Shown here piece by piece: positions 1 through 7,957 of a DNA stretch of 64,000 nt. A program made the translations under genes and the position numbers. Position 1 is the stretch's first letter, and the number at the start of each line of letters is the position of its first letter. The stretch is from Paenibacillus sp. URB8-2 (GTDB lineage: Bacteria; Bacillota; Bacilli; Paenibacillales; Paenibacillaceae): positions 1,488,001 through 1,552,000 of the forward strand of contig NZ_AP023239.1 of the NCBI RefSeq assembly GCF_013393385.1, in the 5' to 3' direction. The notes beneath the pieces are model-generated. The model was given only the letters and a program-made list of their open reading frames with translations, searched no databases and was not told the DNA's origin.

Positions 1-1
1 G

Positions 2-220
2 TTCGAATTTTCCCTGAACGCCTTTGCCGACTACGGCCTGCAGATGACGAACATTTCGCTGGATCTGCACGCGGGAGGCATTAACGAGGAGCATGTCATG
101 ACCGAATATGAAACCAAGTTCGTCGGCCAGGGCATACAGATCCACCGCTGCGAGGCGATTGTCGGAACAGAAGCGCTGGAACGCTATCAAGCCTTGCGTT
201 TGGACAAATACAGACTATAA
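2..220 (+). CDS. trmB: tRNA (guanine-N7)-methyltransferase, C-terminal part (5' truncated by window)
   Basis: An open frame enters from the left edge and stops with TAA at 218-220, giving the last 72 residues. Segments SLDLHAGG and MTEYETKFVGQG match the C-terminal end of bacterial TrmB, where SLDLH and MTEYEEKF are typical. TrmB transfers a methyl group from SAM to N7 of G46 in tRNA. The catalytic N-terminal part and the start lie outside the window. A strong hairpin about 60 nt after the stop would end the transcript. The identification rests on recalled family motifs, without an alignment. Confidence 0.8.
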   Translation, partial: FEFSLNAFADYGLQMTNISLDLHAGGINEEHVMTEYETKFVGQGIQIHRCEAIVGTEALERYQALRLDKYRL

Positions 221-277
221 CCCGGGATTGCCGCTGCTTGAAAGGCAAATGGCAGCCGCCGGAAGATAGCATACCTA

Positions 278-326
278 TAACAAAAGAGGGTCCTTCAGCC
301 TAGGCCGGCAGAACCCTCTTTTGTTA
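278..326 (+). terminator. Rho-independent terminator after trmB
   Basis: A 14-bp perfect inverted repeat (TAACAAAAGAGGGT, 278-291, and its complement at 313-326) surrounds a 21-nt loop and ends in a T-rich arm. It can act in both directions, so it may also end transcripts arriving from the minus-strand PAP2 gene. Confidence 0.85.
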
Positions 327-354
327 TCTCTCCATTCAATTTGGCTTCGGGCGC

Positions 355-498
355 TTAGCCTCGTTTTTTCAGAAGATTGTCCACGATCTCCGGCCGATGC
401 CGGTGAACAATATTTTTTGCAGGCCGGGTATAAAAAAGCCGGTGCAGGGCAAGCGTGGTAAGAATGATTAACGAATTCCGTTCTGTAAAACATAGCAT
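355..498 (-). CDS. Possible 47-aa small ORF downstream of PAP2
   Basis: An ATG at 498-496 on the minus strand opens a 47-codon frame ending TAA at 357-355, starting 15 nt after the PAP2 stop. The product has a hydrophobic N-terminal stretch and a basic C-terminus (NLLKKRG). No good ribosome binding site precedes it, so it could be non-coding or a remnant of a longer C-terminus. I recognise no family. Confidence 0.2.
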   Translation of the reverse strand: MLCFTERNSLIILTTLALHRLFYTRPAKNIVHRHRPEIVDNLLKKRG

Positions 499-513
499 GT
501 CTGGAACGCGGCC

Positions 514-1041
514 TCAACTCCACAAGGCGACCGTGCCTGCAGCGACCGCGGCGCCGATCAGAGCGCCTGCCGCCACATCGGAGGGATAATGGAGCCCAAG
601 ATAGATCCGTGAGAATCCCACCGTCATGGCCAGCGGAAGCAGAATGAAGGCCAGAGCGGGAAACGCCGCCATATAAGGCACAGTGGAGGCGAAGATGGCC
701 GTCGTATGCCCGGACGGAAACGAATGGTCCTTGAGCGGATTGCGGAACGTATTCGTTCCGGGCATCGCCAGGTAAGGACGGGCCCGAGGATACAGCTTTT
801 TGGCGACGGCGACGGGAAGATGGCTGACGGCCAGGGCGATCAGCGCCTGAAGGGCAGGCAGCTTTAACTGGGGCGGGGCAAACGCCCACACCAGAAGGCT
901 GATCCCGACGCTGGCGGTCGCTCCGCCCAGATGGGTCAGATAAAAGAGCCAGAAATTCAGATGACGGTTGTGCAGCCGTCCGTTGATCCAATGAAACAGG
1001 CGCCGCTCTGCAGTAAGCAATTTTAACATTTTAGGTCTCAT
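514..1041 (-). CDS. PAP2-family phosphatase (undecaprenyl-diphosphatase-like)
   Basis: A 175-aa integral membrane protein with the three PAP2 signature blocks in order: KKLYPRARP (K-x6-RP), PSGHT and SRIYLGLHYPSD (SR-x5-H-x3-D). The central and last His are the phosphatase acid/base and nucleophile in this family. Members dephosphorylate lipid pyrophosphates such as undecaprenyl diphosphate (BcrC type) or phosphatidate-like lipids; the substrate cannot be told from sequence. The start at 1041 is chosen because AACGGAGGGACC lies just upstream; an in-frame ATG 24 codons earlier has no such site. The gene is monocistronic or followed only by a doubtful small ORF. Confidence 0.85.
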   Translation of the reverse strand: MRPKMLKLLTAERRLFHWINGRLHNRHLNFWLFYLTHLGGATASVGISLLVWAFAPPQLKLPALQALIALAVSHLPVAVAKKLYPRARPYLAMPGTNTFRNPLKDHSFPSGHTTAIFASTVPYMAAFPALAFILLPLAMTVGFSRIYLGLHYPSDVAAGALIGAAVAAGTVALWS

Positions 1042-1464
1042 AGTGGTCCCTCCGTTAGTAACGGCAGCCGGATAACCGGCCTTAATTAGGATAACCCGCT
1101 TTAGCCTGTACAACTAACATCATCATACTTTTTTGCAAGAGCCGATTTCAAGAAAAAGGTCGGTTTTGCGCGAAAAATGACAGCTTTGACTTAGAGTGCC
1201 ATTAAGCCGTACAATGATTCAAGCGGTCTTTCCACGTTTATATGGTAACAGAGAAAATCAAGCGTTTTGTAAAGTTGGGACACTGGGAAGAAATACCATA
1301 TCAGCGGTATATATAAAAAAGGCTAAGCCCGCTGAGAATACCCGCTGAGAATAAAAGCGGATTTCTCGTCTGAAGTTCAAGCTTGCAACAAAAGGGTCAT
1401 TAACCGCGTTCTAAGGTCAAAGAAAAAAAGAACCTGAACCAAAAAAAGGGGGCATCAAAGGATC
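1042..1464. other. Intergenic region with a 13-bp tandem duplication
   Basis: This divergent spacer of 423 bp lies between the PAP2 and glycosyltransferase genes. It is fairly AT-rich and must hold both promoters, but I see no convincing -35/-10 pair. CCCGCTGAGAATA occurs twice head to tail (1328-1340 and 1341-1353). No ORF with a ribosome binding site is visible. Confidence 0.5.
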
Positions 1465-2703
1465 ATGACAGATGCAATTTTTGTAACGCTCCAAGTGGTC
1501 TTGGCGTTAATCGCGATTTATCAGTTCGGATTCTCGTTGTTCGGACTGCGCAAGAAAAAGAAAAAGGAGTTGTTCCCTCCGCAAAAATCGTTTGCGGTGC
1601 TCGTGGCAGCGCATAACGAACAAGAAGTGGTCGGAGCGCTCATGGAAAATTTGAAGCAGCTGAATTATCCGAAAGAACTTTACGACGTATTCGTCATCTG
1701 CGATAACTGTACGGACGCAACGGCCCGCATTGTTCGGGAGCATGGCATGAACGCCTGCGTCCGAACCAATAATAACCTGAGAGGCAAAGGCTACGCCATC
1801 GAGTGGATGCTGGGGAACCTTTGGGAGATGCCGCGCCAATACGATGCCGTCGTGATGTTCGATGCGGACAATCTGGCCCATACCGATTTCCTGATGGAGA
1901 TGAACAACGATCTCTGTTCCGGCGCAAAAGTCATCCAAGGCTACATCGATACGAAGAATCCCGAGGATTCTTGGATCACCGCAGCCTATGGCATCTCTTA
2001 CTGGTATATTAACCGTCTCTGGCAGCTGTCCCGCCACAATCTGGGAATGGCCAACTTCCTGGGCGGAACGGGCATGTGCTTCGAAACGAATCTGCTCAAG
2101 GAAATGGGCTGGGGAGCAACCAGCCTTGTAGAGGACCTGGAGTTCACCATGCGCAGCGCGTCGAAGGGCGTATATCCCGAGTTCAACTACGACGCCAAAG
2201 TATTTGACGAGAAGCCGCTCACGTTCAAAGCCTCGTCCAGACAGAGGCTTCGCTGGATGCAGGGGCATTTTACAGTCGCCCGTCGCTATTTCTTCCCTCT
2301 GCTATGGCAGAGTATCAAAGAGCGGAGCCTGACCAAATTCGACCTGGCCCTGTACGGCGCCAACGTATATATCGTGCTCCTTACGTTCCTGATGACCGCG
2401 GTCATGTGGATCGACAGCTCGCTTCTCGGCGGGCCGCATATCGCCAACCTGTACGGACACTTGCCTTTGTGGCTCAGCTATGTCGCTATCGGCGCCAATA
2501 TATTCACCTTTTTCATATCGATGATTCTCGAGAAGGTGACGTTCAAGAAGGTGTACGCCTATATGCTGGTCTTTCCGATTTACCTGATTTCATGGTATCC
2601 GATTACGTTCTACGCGTTCTTTACGCAAAACAACAAGCAGTGGAGCCATACCAAGCATACCCGCGTCGTTCGCCTGGAGGAAGTTCAAAGCAAGCAGGGC
2701 TAG
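1465..2703 (+). CDS. Membrane-anchored family 2 glycosyltransferase
   Basis: 412 aa. An N-terminal membrane helix (about residues 3-27) and basic stretch precede a GT-A catalytic domain (about 42-270) with the nucleotide-binding AAHNEQE segment, the metal-binding DAD (133-135), the acceptor-side ED of LVEDLEF (223-224) and the processive-type QRLRW motif (260-264). Three hydrophobic segments follow. This is the layout of polysaccharide synthases such as the poly-GlcNAc/hyaluronan synthase group, which polymerise sugars from UDP-donors and export them. The sugar cannot be predicted. The gene stands alone; AAAGGA just before ATG is the likely ribosome binding site. Confidence 0.85.
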   Translation: MTDAIFVTLQVVLALIAIYQFGFSLFGLRKKKKKELFPPQKSFAVLVAAHNEQEVVGALMENLKQLNYPKELYDVFVICDNCTDATARIVREHGMNACVRTNNNLRGKGYAIEWMLGNLWEMPRQYDAVVMFDADNLAHTDFLMEMNNDLCSGAKVIQGYIDTKNPEDSWITAAYGISYWYINRLWQLSRHNLGMANFLGGTGMCFETNLLKEMGWGATSLVEDLEFTMRSASKGVYPEFNYDAKVFDEKPLTFKASSRQRLRWMQGHFTVARRYFFPLLWQSIKERSLTKFDLALYGANVYIVLLTFLMTAVMWIDSSLLGGPHIANLYGHLPLWLSYVAIGANIFTFFISMILEKVTFKKVYAYMLVFPIYLISWYPITFYAFFTQNNKQWSHTKHTRVVRLEEVQSKQG

Positions 2704-2734
2704 TGCCTGCAATTAAAAGACGCCAAATTAATGG

Positions 2735-2764
2735 TTGACATCACTGCGCCGAATATTGTATAGT
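2735..2764 (+). promoter_or_regulatory. SigA-type promoter of infC-rpmI-rplT
   Basis: TTGACA at 2735-2740 and TATAGT at 2759-2764 are separated by 18 bp. It is the only strong promoter-like pair before infC and leaves a leader of about 200 nt. Confidence 0.75.
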
Positions 2765-2769
2765 ATTCA

Positions 2770-2976
2770 AGTGTGCTAAATATGTCGGAGATTATAAGCA
2801 GAAGCACCGGCTTCTCACCTGATCGGCTTTAAGCCGGCTGGTTTTGATCTCAATGCTTTATGAATGTGGTTCGTTCATGAACGTTGATCAAACGGGTTGT
2901 CGGTAAATTCCGGCGACCCGTTTTTTAATGGGAAGAAGCTGTTATATCTATAGCCAATCAGATCCGGAGGTGGAGA
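2770..2976 (+). promoter_or_regulatory. infC leader with internal terminator (L20 leader-like)
   Basis: The roughly 200-nt untranslated leader contains an imperfect GC-rich hairpin (AACGGGT...ACCCGTT, 2890-2920) followed by six T (2921-2926), placed 50 nt before the IF3 start. In Bacillus the infC-rpmI-rplT operon is controlled by premature termination caused by ribosomal protein L20 binding its own leader; position and layout here fit that model. I did not fold the full leader, so the L20 contact site is not mapped. Confidence 0.65.
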
Positions 2977-3492
2977 ATTATCAGTAAGGACCATATGATC
3001 AATGATGAGATTCGGGCGAAAGAAGTCCGTTTGGTTGGTGCGGAAGGAGAACAAATCGGGATTAAACCGATCCGCGAAGCGTTGCAAATGGCAATAGATC
3101 TTAATCTGGATTTAGTCAATGTAGCGCCGCAAGCGAAACCGCCGGTATGCCGCATCATGGATTACGGGAAGTTCCGTTATGAGCAGCAGAAGAAAGAGAA
3201 GGAAGCCCGCAAGAACCAGAAGATTGTGGACATCAAGGAAGTCTGGTTCCGCGCGAACATTGAAGAACATGACTATCAGACCAAGTTCCGCAATGTGGTC
3301 AAGTTTCTGAATGAGGGCGACAAGGTGAAATGCTCCGTCCGCTTCCGCGGACGTGAAATTACCCATGCGAATATCGGTCAGAAAATTCTGGAGCGCGTCA
3401 AATTGGAAGTGGCCGAGATTTCCGTTGTGGAGCGCCAGCCCAAGCTGGAAGGCCGCAGTATGATCATGATTTTGGCCCCCAAATCATCTTAA
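2977..3492 (+). CDS. infC: Translation initiation factor IF-3, with AUU start
   Basis: IF-3 binds the 30S subunit, monitors start codon-anticodon pairing and prevents early 50S joining. The frame from the first ATG (2995) lacks the family's N-terminal residues; reading back to ATT at 2977 adds ISKDH before MINDEIRAKEVRL, matching Bacillus IF-3 (MISKDQ...). GGAGG at 2966-2970 is 6 nt before this ATT, so the protein is 171 aa starting with AUU. Rare AUU/AUA starts in infC allow autoregulation because IF-3 discriminates against them. The N-domain, a lysine-rich linker (about EQQKKEKEARKNQK) and the C-domain are complete. First gene of infC-rpmI-rplT. Confidence 0.97.
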   Translation: MISKDHMINDEIRAKEVRLVGAEGEQIGIKPIREALQMAIDLNLDLVNVAPQAKPPVCRIMDYGKFRYEQQKKEKEARKNQKIVDIKEVWFRANIEEHDYQTKFRNVVKFLNEGDKVKCSVRFRGREITHANIGQKILERVKLEVAEISVVERQPKLEGRSMIMILAPKSS

Positions 3493-3523
3493 CAAGCAGC
3501 ATAACTATTGAGGAGGAAACACA

Positions 3524-3724
3524 ATGCCTAAAATGAAAACTCACAGCAGCCTGAAGGGCCGCTTTAAAATTACCGGAACGGGTAAAGTAATGCGCTACAA
3601 AGCTTACAAAAACCATCTGCTGTCCCACAAGTCCAAGCGCGCTAAACGGGTTCTGGGAACAAACCCTGAAATGGCTCCTGGTGATGTAAGACGCCTGAAG
3701 CAAGGCCTGGCTAACTTGAAATAG
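3524..3724 (+). CDS. rpmI: 50S ribosomal protein L35
   Basis: 66 aa, very basic, starting [14 protein letters not shown] and containing [12 protein letters not shown], both diagnostic of L35. The usual bacterial length is 64-66 aa. GAGGAGG precedes the ATG, and the gene lies 31 nt after infC in the conserved infC-rpmI-rplT order. Confidence 0.97.
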   Translation: MPKMKTHSSLKGRFKITGTGKVMRYKAYKNHLLSHKSKRAKRVLGTNPEMAPGDVRRLKQGLANLK

Positions 3725-3758
3725 TTTTTATTACACAATTTTTGGGAGGTTTATTAAT

Positions 3759-4118
3759 ATGGCAAGAGTTAAAGGCGGCTTCGTCGTTCGTCGTAAACAT
3801 AAAAAAGTACTGAAACTGGCAAAAGGTTACTTCGGCTCCAAACACCGCATTTTCAAAACCGCTAAAGAACAAGTAATGAAATCGTTGGTATACGCATACC
3901 GCGACCGTCGTCAAACGAAACGCAACTTCCGCAGACTGTGGATCGTTCGTATCAACGCTGCAGCCCGTCTGAACGGCCTGTCCTACAACAAGCTGGTACA
4001 CGGCCTGAAACTGGCCGGAGTGGACATCAACCGCAAAATGCTGGCTGATCTGGCTGTAAACGATCTGAACGCATTCAACTCCCTGGCTACCGTAGCCAAA
4101 GAGAAGATCAACGCGTAA
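3759..4118 (+). CDS. rplT: 50S ribosomal protein L20
   Basis: 119 aa, full length. It starts [16 protein letters not shown] and has the conserved GYFGSKHR and [19 protein letters not shown] segments. L20 is needed for early 50S assembly and in Bacillus represses its own operon through the leader upstream of infC. GGGAGG precedes the ATG; the gene lies 34 nt after rpmI and is followed directly by a terminator. Confidence 0.97.
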   Translation: MARVKGGFVVRRKHKKVLKLAKGYFGSKHRIFKTAKEQVMKSLVYAYRDRRQTKRNFRRLWIVRINAAARLNGLSYNKLVHGLKLAGVDINRKMLADLAVNDLNAFNSLATVAKEKINA

Positions 4119-4140
4119 GCAACTTTTTGAGATATGAAAA

Positions 4141-4180
4141 GCACCGCTTCCCGGGATTCCCGTGCAGCGGTGCCTTTTTT
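4141..4180 (+). terminator. Terminator of infC-rpmI-rplT
   Basis: GCACCGCT pairs with AGCGGTGC around a GC-rich inner part, followed by CTTTTTT. It lies 22 nt after the rplT stop and between convergent genes. Confidence 0.9.
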
Positions 4181-4209
4181 GTGAAAATTTATGCGTATGC
4201 GGAAGCCGA

Positions 4210-4752
4210 TTACTCCCAGTATTTTGTCGTTATAAGCTGGGCAGCCAGCTTCTTGCTGGCGGCGCGTCTGACTTTCCGCAGTTCAGACCGTTCCTCCGCT
4301 AAATCGCTGATCAGCTTCTCTTCGTCCGTCTCGGGGATAACAGCGGGTACGGGGGCGGGCTTGCCGTCAGGACCGATGGCTACAAAGGTAAGGAAGGAAG
4401 TGGCCGCCACGGCACGCTCTCCGGAGTATAAATTTTCGGCTATGACCTTAACGAATACCTCGATGCTGGTACGGCCGGTCCAGGAGACAAAGGATTCGAA
4501 ACAGAAGGAGTCGGTAGGCCGGATTGGGGACAGAAAGTCGACGGAGTCGGTGGAGGCGGTAACGACATTGCATCGGCAGTGGCGCATCGCGGAGATGGAG
4601 GCGACTTCATCTATGTTGCTCATCAGCTTCCCGCCGAAAAGGGTTTGGTGGTTATTAACATCGTTGGGGAAGACACGCCCCGTTTTGAATACGCGCGACT
4701 CCCGGCAGTACTTCGAAGCCGGAGCTGCCGGCTGGGATGATTCACTCATCAT
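4210..4752 (-). CDS. Hotdog-fold acyl-CoA thioesterase (YkhA family)
   Basis: 180 aa. The segment NHQTLFGGKLMSNIDEVASISAMRHC is the hotdog helix with the Asn/Asp pair typical of acyl-CoA hydrolases (YkhA/BACH group); SVDFLSPIRPTDSF and TGRTSIEVFVKV belong to the following strands. It would hydrolyse acyl-CoA to free acid and CoA in the cytoplasm. ATG at 4752 is preferred because AAAGGAAG lies 6 nt upstream; upstream in-frame ATG codons lack a site. A basic, charged C-terminal tail (about 35 aa) follows the domain. Single gene. Confidence 0.85.
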   Translation of the reverse strand: MMSESSQPAAPASKYCRESRVFKTGRVFPNDVNNHQTLFGGKLMSNIDEVASISAMRHCRCNVVTASTDSVDFLSPIRPTDSFCFESFVSWTGRTSIEVFVKVIAENLYSGERAVAATSFLTFVAIGPDGKPAPVPAVIPETDEEKLISDLAEERSELRKVRRAASKKLAAQLITTKYWE

Positions 4753-5056
4753 GATCGGCTTCCTTTCCTTGGAATGATAAACATATATAATAATAGAGTT
4801 TACCAGATTGTGCAATACTATTTATGTTTGCTTCAGGGAGACATTGAGGACGGTGGAGGTAAGATGACATGAAGGGGGCATATACATAACACAACACGTA
4901 ATAGAAAGCGATTTCTTGAGGGGAAATGCAAATTTTTATTAACCAAAGGTCATTAATTTACTGGATTTTACCGTTTTTAACCGTTATAATTTGTTTCAAT
5001 GGCATGTCCAAGGAGAACACAGAAGACATCCAATTTCTTAAGGGGGATAACAATCG
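4753..5056. other. Intergenic region upstream of the first nucleoside transporter operon
   Basis: Holds a cre-like site (4903-4916) and a TATAAT at about 4984 with only a weak -35, ahead of a good ribosome binding site (AAGGGGG) for the lipoprotein gene. No purine riboswitch core was recognised here. Confidence 0.4.
4903..4916. promoter_or_regulatory. cre-like palindrome (possible CcpA site)
   Basis: AGAAAGCGATTTCT resembles the catabolite-responsive element consensus TGAAAGCGTTTTCA. The 13-mer GTAATAGAAAGCG around it recurs at 22108-22120 before the aldo-keto reductase. Binding is not shown. Confidence 0.4.
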
Positions 5057-6133
5057 ATGAAAAAAGTTTTCAAGCTGTCTCTCGTTATGCTGCTTGCTTT
5101 CACGGTCATTCTGGCCGGATGCGGAAGCAACAATAACAACGCGTCCGGAGACACAAACACTAACACAGGCACCAACACTGAAACCAATACGGGCGCCGGC
5201 GAAGCCACTACAGACAACTCCAACATCAAAATCGGTATGGTTACCGACGTTGGCGGCGTAAACGACAAATCGTTTAACCAATCCGCTTGGGAAGCCCTGC
5301 AAGCTCTTGAGAAAGAAAACGGCGTTAAGGTTCAATACCTGCAAAGTAAATCCAATGCGGACTATGAGCCGAACCTGAACCAATTCGTTAAAGACGGTTA
5401 TGCTCTTACCTGGGGCATCGGCTTTGACATGGGCGACTCCTTGAAAAAAGTTGCGAGTGAGAATCCCGACGCCAAACTAGCCATTATCGATAACGTAGTA
5501 GATGCTCCCAACGTCGAGTCCGTTACCTTCTCCGAGAACGAAGGCTCGTTCCTGGTAGGCGTGGTTGCCGGTTTGACGACCAAGACGAACAAGATCGGAT
5601 TTATCGGCGGAGCGGAAAGCCCGGTAATCAAACGTTTTGAAGTGGGCTTCATAGCGGGAGTTGCGGCGGTTAATCCAACTGCAAAAGTAACGCCTACTTA
5701 TGCCGGCGCTTATGACAAGCCGGATATCGGCAAATCCCTAGCTGCTACTTTGTACGATGCAGGCAATGACATCATCTTCCCTGCGGCAGGCGCAACGGGC
5801 AACGGCGTATTCAACGAAGCTAAATCCCGCAACAAAGCCGGAGGCACGAAAGTATGGGTAATCGGCGTAGACAAAGACCAATCGCTCGAATTTGGCGACG
5901 ATGTAACGCTGACTTCCATGATGAAACGCGTTGACGAAGCGGTTAAGGTTGTTTCCAAACAAGTTATCGACGGTACTTTCAAAGGCGGCAGCACTACCGT
6001 GCTCGGTTTGAAAGACAACGGCGTAGGTCTGCCGGATACTTCTAAAGCCAACGTGAGCGCCGACATCCTGGCTAAAGTCGACGATTACAAACAACAAATC
6101 ATTGACGGTAAGATTACTGTACCTTCCGAATAA
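5057..6133 (+). CDS. nupN: BMP/PnrA-family nucleoside-binding lipoprotein
   Basis: 358 aa. A signal peptide (1-21) ends in a lipobox LAG-C with lipidated Cys22, followed by an Asn/Thr/Gly-rich linker (23-52) and the BMP domain beginning IKIGMVTDVGGVNDKSFNQ, with the family's GFIGG segment. PnrA/BMP proteins bind purine or other nucleosides outside the membrane and deliver them to an ABC transporter. The next three genes encode the ATPase and two permeases in the order of B. subtilis nupNOPQ, a guanosine importer. Substrate is inferred from that homology only. A hairpin after the stop probably sets a higher mRNA level for this subunit. Confidence 0.85.
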   Translation: MKKVFKLSLVMLLAFTVILAGCGSNNNNASGDTNTNTGTNTETNTGAGEATTDNSNIKIGMVTDVGGVNDKSFNQSAWEALQALEKENGVKVQYLQSKSNADYEPNLNQFVKDGYALTWGIGFDMGDSLKKVASENPDAKLAIIDNVVDAPNVESVTFSENEGSFLVGVVAGLTTKTNKIGFIGGAESPVIKRFEVGFIAGVAAVNPTAKVTPTYAGAYDKPDIGKSLAATLYDAGNDIIFPAAGATGNGVFNEAKSRNKAGGTKVWVIGVDKDQSLEFGDDVTLTSMMKRVDEAVKVVSKQVIDGTFKGGSTTVLGLKDNGVGLPDTSKANVSADILAKVDDYKQQIIDGKITVPSE

Positions 6134-6163
6134 TTCTTTTCTATAATTGAATAAGATCGGAAC

Positions 6164-6200
6164 AAGAATCAAGGCCGGTTGTATAGCTGGCCTTGTTCTT
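6164..6200 (+). promoter_or_regulatory. Intercistronic hairpin between nupN and nupO
   Basis: AAGAATCAAGGCC pairs with GGCCTTGTTCTT (one bulged T) around a 12-nt loop. There is no T-run, so it looks like an mRNA-stabilising or partial attenuation stem that raises binding-protein output over the membrane subunits. Confidence 0.5.
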
Positions 6201-6418
6201 AGTTAGGCGGGCGACTTTTATATCAAGGCCCGTCCCATCCGGTACGGCTACCGTCTCGCAAGAGGCGGTACAGCCGTGTCTAAAGAAGATATTCGAACTG
6301 TCGTTATTGTATCTATTTTTTATACTCCCCGCACGGGTTCCCGGGACGACCCCCAATATATGGGCTCAGGGACAAACAGCGGCTTTGCTGAATTATAATC
6401 TGTAATGAGGGTGATTCC

Positions 6419-7957
6419 ATGAGTGCTGCGGCTCCTGTCGTAGAGTTGAAGCAAATCACGAAACGTTTTCCCGGTATCGTCGCCAATGACTCTATCAGCC
6501 TGACGCTGGAGAAGGGCGAGATTCATGCGCTGCTCGGCGAGAATGGGGCAGGCAAATCCACATTGATGAATATCGTATTCGGACTGTATCAGCCCGATGA
6601 AGGCAGCATTGAAATCGGCGGCAAACCGGTTATTATCGACAGTCCCAATAAAGCCATCGAGCTTGGCATCGGCATGGTGCACCAGCATTTCAAGCTTGTA
6701 GACCCTTTTACGGTAACCGAGAATATCATTCTTGGAATGGAGCCGAAGAAAGGCCTTAAAATTGACTATAAATCCGCAGCGGAGCAGGTTCGCAAGCTGT
6801 CGGAGCTGTACGGTCTTCAAGTTAATCCGCATGCCAGAATCCATGATATCTCGGTAGGGATGCAGCAGCGTGTGGAAATTATGAAAACCTTGTACCGCGG
6901 TGCGGATATTCTTATATTTGACGAGCCTACCGCCGTGCTTACTCCTCAGGAAATCAATGAACTTATGGCGATTATGAAGCGACTCGTTGCCGAGGGCAAA
7001 TCCATTATTCTGATCACCCATAAACTGAAAGAAATCATGTCCATATCGGATAGGGTTACCATTATTCGCCGCGGCAAGGTTATCGACACCGTCAAAACAT
7101 CGGAGACCAATCCGAACGAGCTGGCAGAGAAGATGGTCGGACGGGACGTAACGTTTAAAGTGGACAAGCAGGACCCGCAAGTCGGAAACACGGTCCTTAA
7201 ACTGGACGGAGTAAACAGCAAGAACAAGGAAGGCATTTCGGTATTAAATAATCTGAGCTTTGAAGTCAAGTCAGGAGAAATTTTGGGTATTGCCGGGGTA
7301 GATGGAAACGGTCAGAGCGAACTGATTCAGGCCATCACAGGCCTCCGTAAAATCGATTCGGGTTCCATTATCGTCGAAGGGAAGGAAATAGCCAACCTGT
7401 CCCCGCGCAAAATATCGGAAATGAATGTATCACATATCCCGGAGGACCGGCATAAGCACGGTCTCGTGCTTGACTTCACCGTCAGCGAGAATATGGTGCT
7501 TGAAACCTACTACAAGAGTCCATACAACCGGAATGGTTTTATGAATAACGAAGTGATTGACAAGCATGCCGAGGAGCTGGTTCAGGCTTTCGACGTGCGA
7601 ACGCCATCGATACACAACACTGCCCGTTCCCTGTCGGGAGGAAACCAGCAAAAAGCCATTATTGCGCGGGAAATAGACAAAGAACCGACCCTGCTGATTG
7701 CGGCGCAGCCGACGCGCGGCCTTGATGTAGGCGCTATCGAATTTGTGCAAAAACAGCTGATAGCCCAGCGGGATAAAGGTAAAGCGGTGCTGCTCGTCTC
7801 ATTTGAGCTGGACGAAATCATGAATGTATCCGACCGTATCGCCGTTATTTATGAAGGACAAATTGTCGGCGAGGTCTATCCGAAGGATACGAATGATCAG
7901 GAGCTTGGGCTTATGATGGCAGGCAGCCTGAAGCGGGGAGGTAAAGCGGGTGAATAA
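6419..7957 (+). CDS. nupO: Nucleoside ABC transporter, double ATP-binding protein
   Basis: 512 aa with two tandem ABC domains, as in RbsA/NupO. The first has Walker A GENGAGKST (40-48), a SVGMQQR signature and Walker B ILIFDEPT. The second is degenerate: the P-loop reads GVDGNGQSE without Lys, although the SLSGGNQQK signature is good, and the Walker B region reads LLIAAQPTRGLD with Gln in place of the catalytic Glu. Such asymmetry is normal in this family. It energises the NupP/NupQ permeases. The frame overlaps nupP by 8 nt; GAGG precedes its ATG. Confidence 0.88.
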   Translation: MSAAAPVVELKQITKRFPGIVANDSISLTLEKGEIHALLGENGAGKSTLMNIVFGLYQPDEGSIEIGGKPVIIDSPNKAIELGIGMVHQHFKLVDPFTVTENIILGMEPKKGLKIDYKSAAEQVRKLSELYGLQVNPHARIHDISVGMQQRVEIMKTLYRGADILIFDEPTAVLTPQEINELMAIMKRLVAEGKSIILITHKLKEIMSISDRVTIIRRGKVIDTVKTSETNPNELAEKMVGRDVTFKVDKQDPQVGNTVLKLDGVNSKNKEGISVLNNLSFEVKSGEILGIAGVDGNGQSELIQAITGLRKIDSGSIIVEGKEIANLSPRKISEMNVSHIPEDRHKHGLVLDFTVSENMVLETYYKSPYNRNGFMNNEVIDKHAEELVQAFDVRTPSIHNTARSLSGGNQQKAIIAREIDKEPTLLIAAQPTRGLDVGAIEFVQKQLIAQRDKGKAVLLVSFELDEIMNVSDRIAVIYEGQIVGEVYPKDTNDQELGLMMAGSLKRGGKAGE

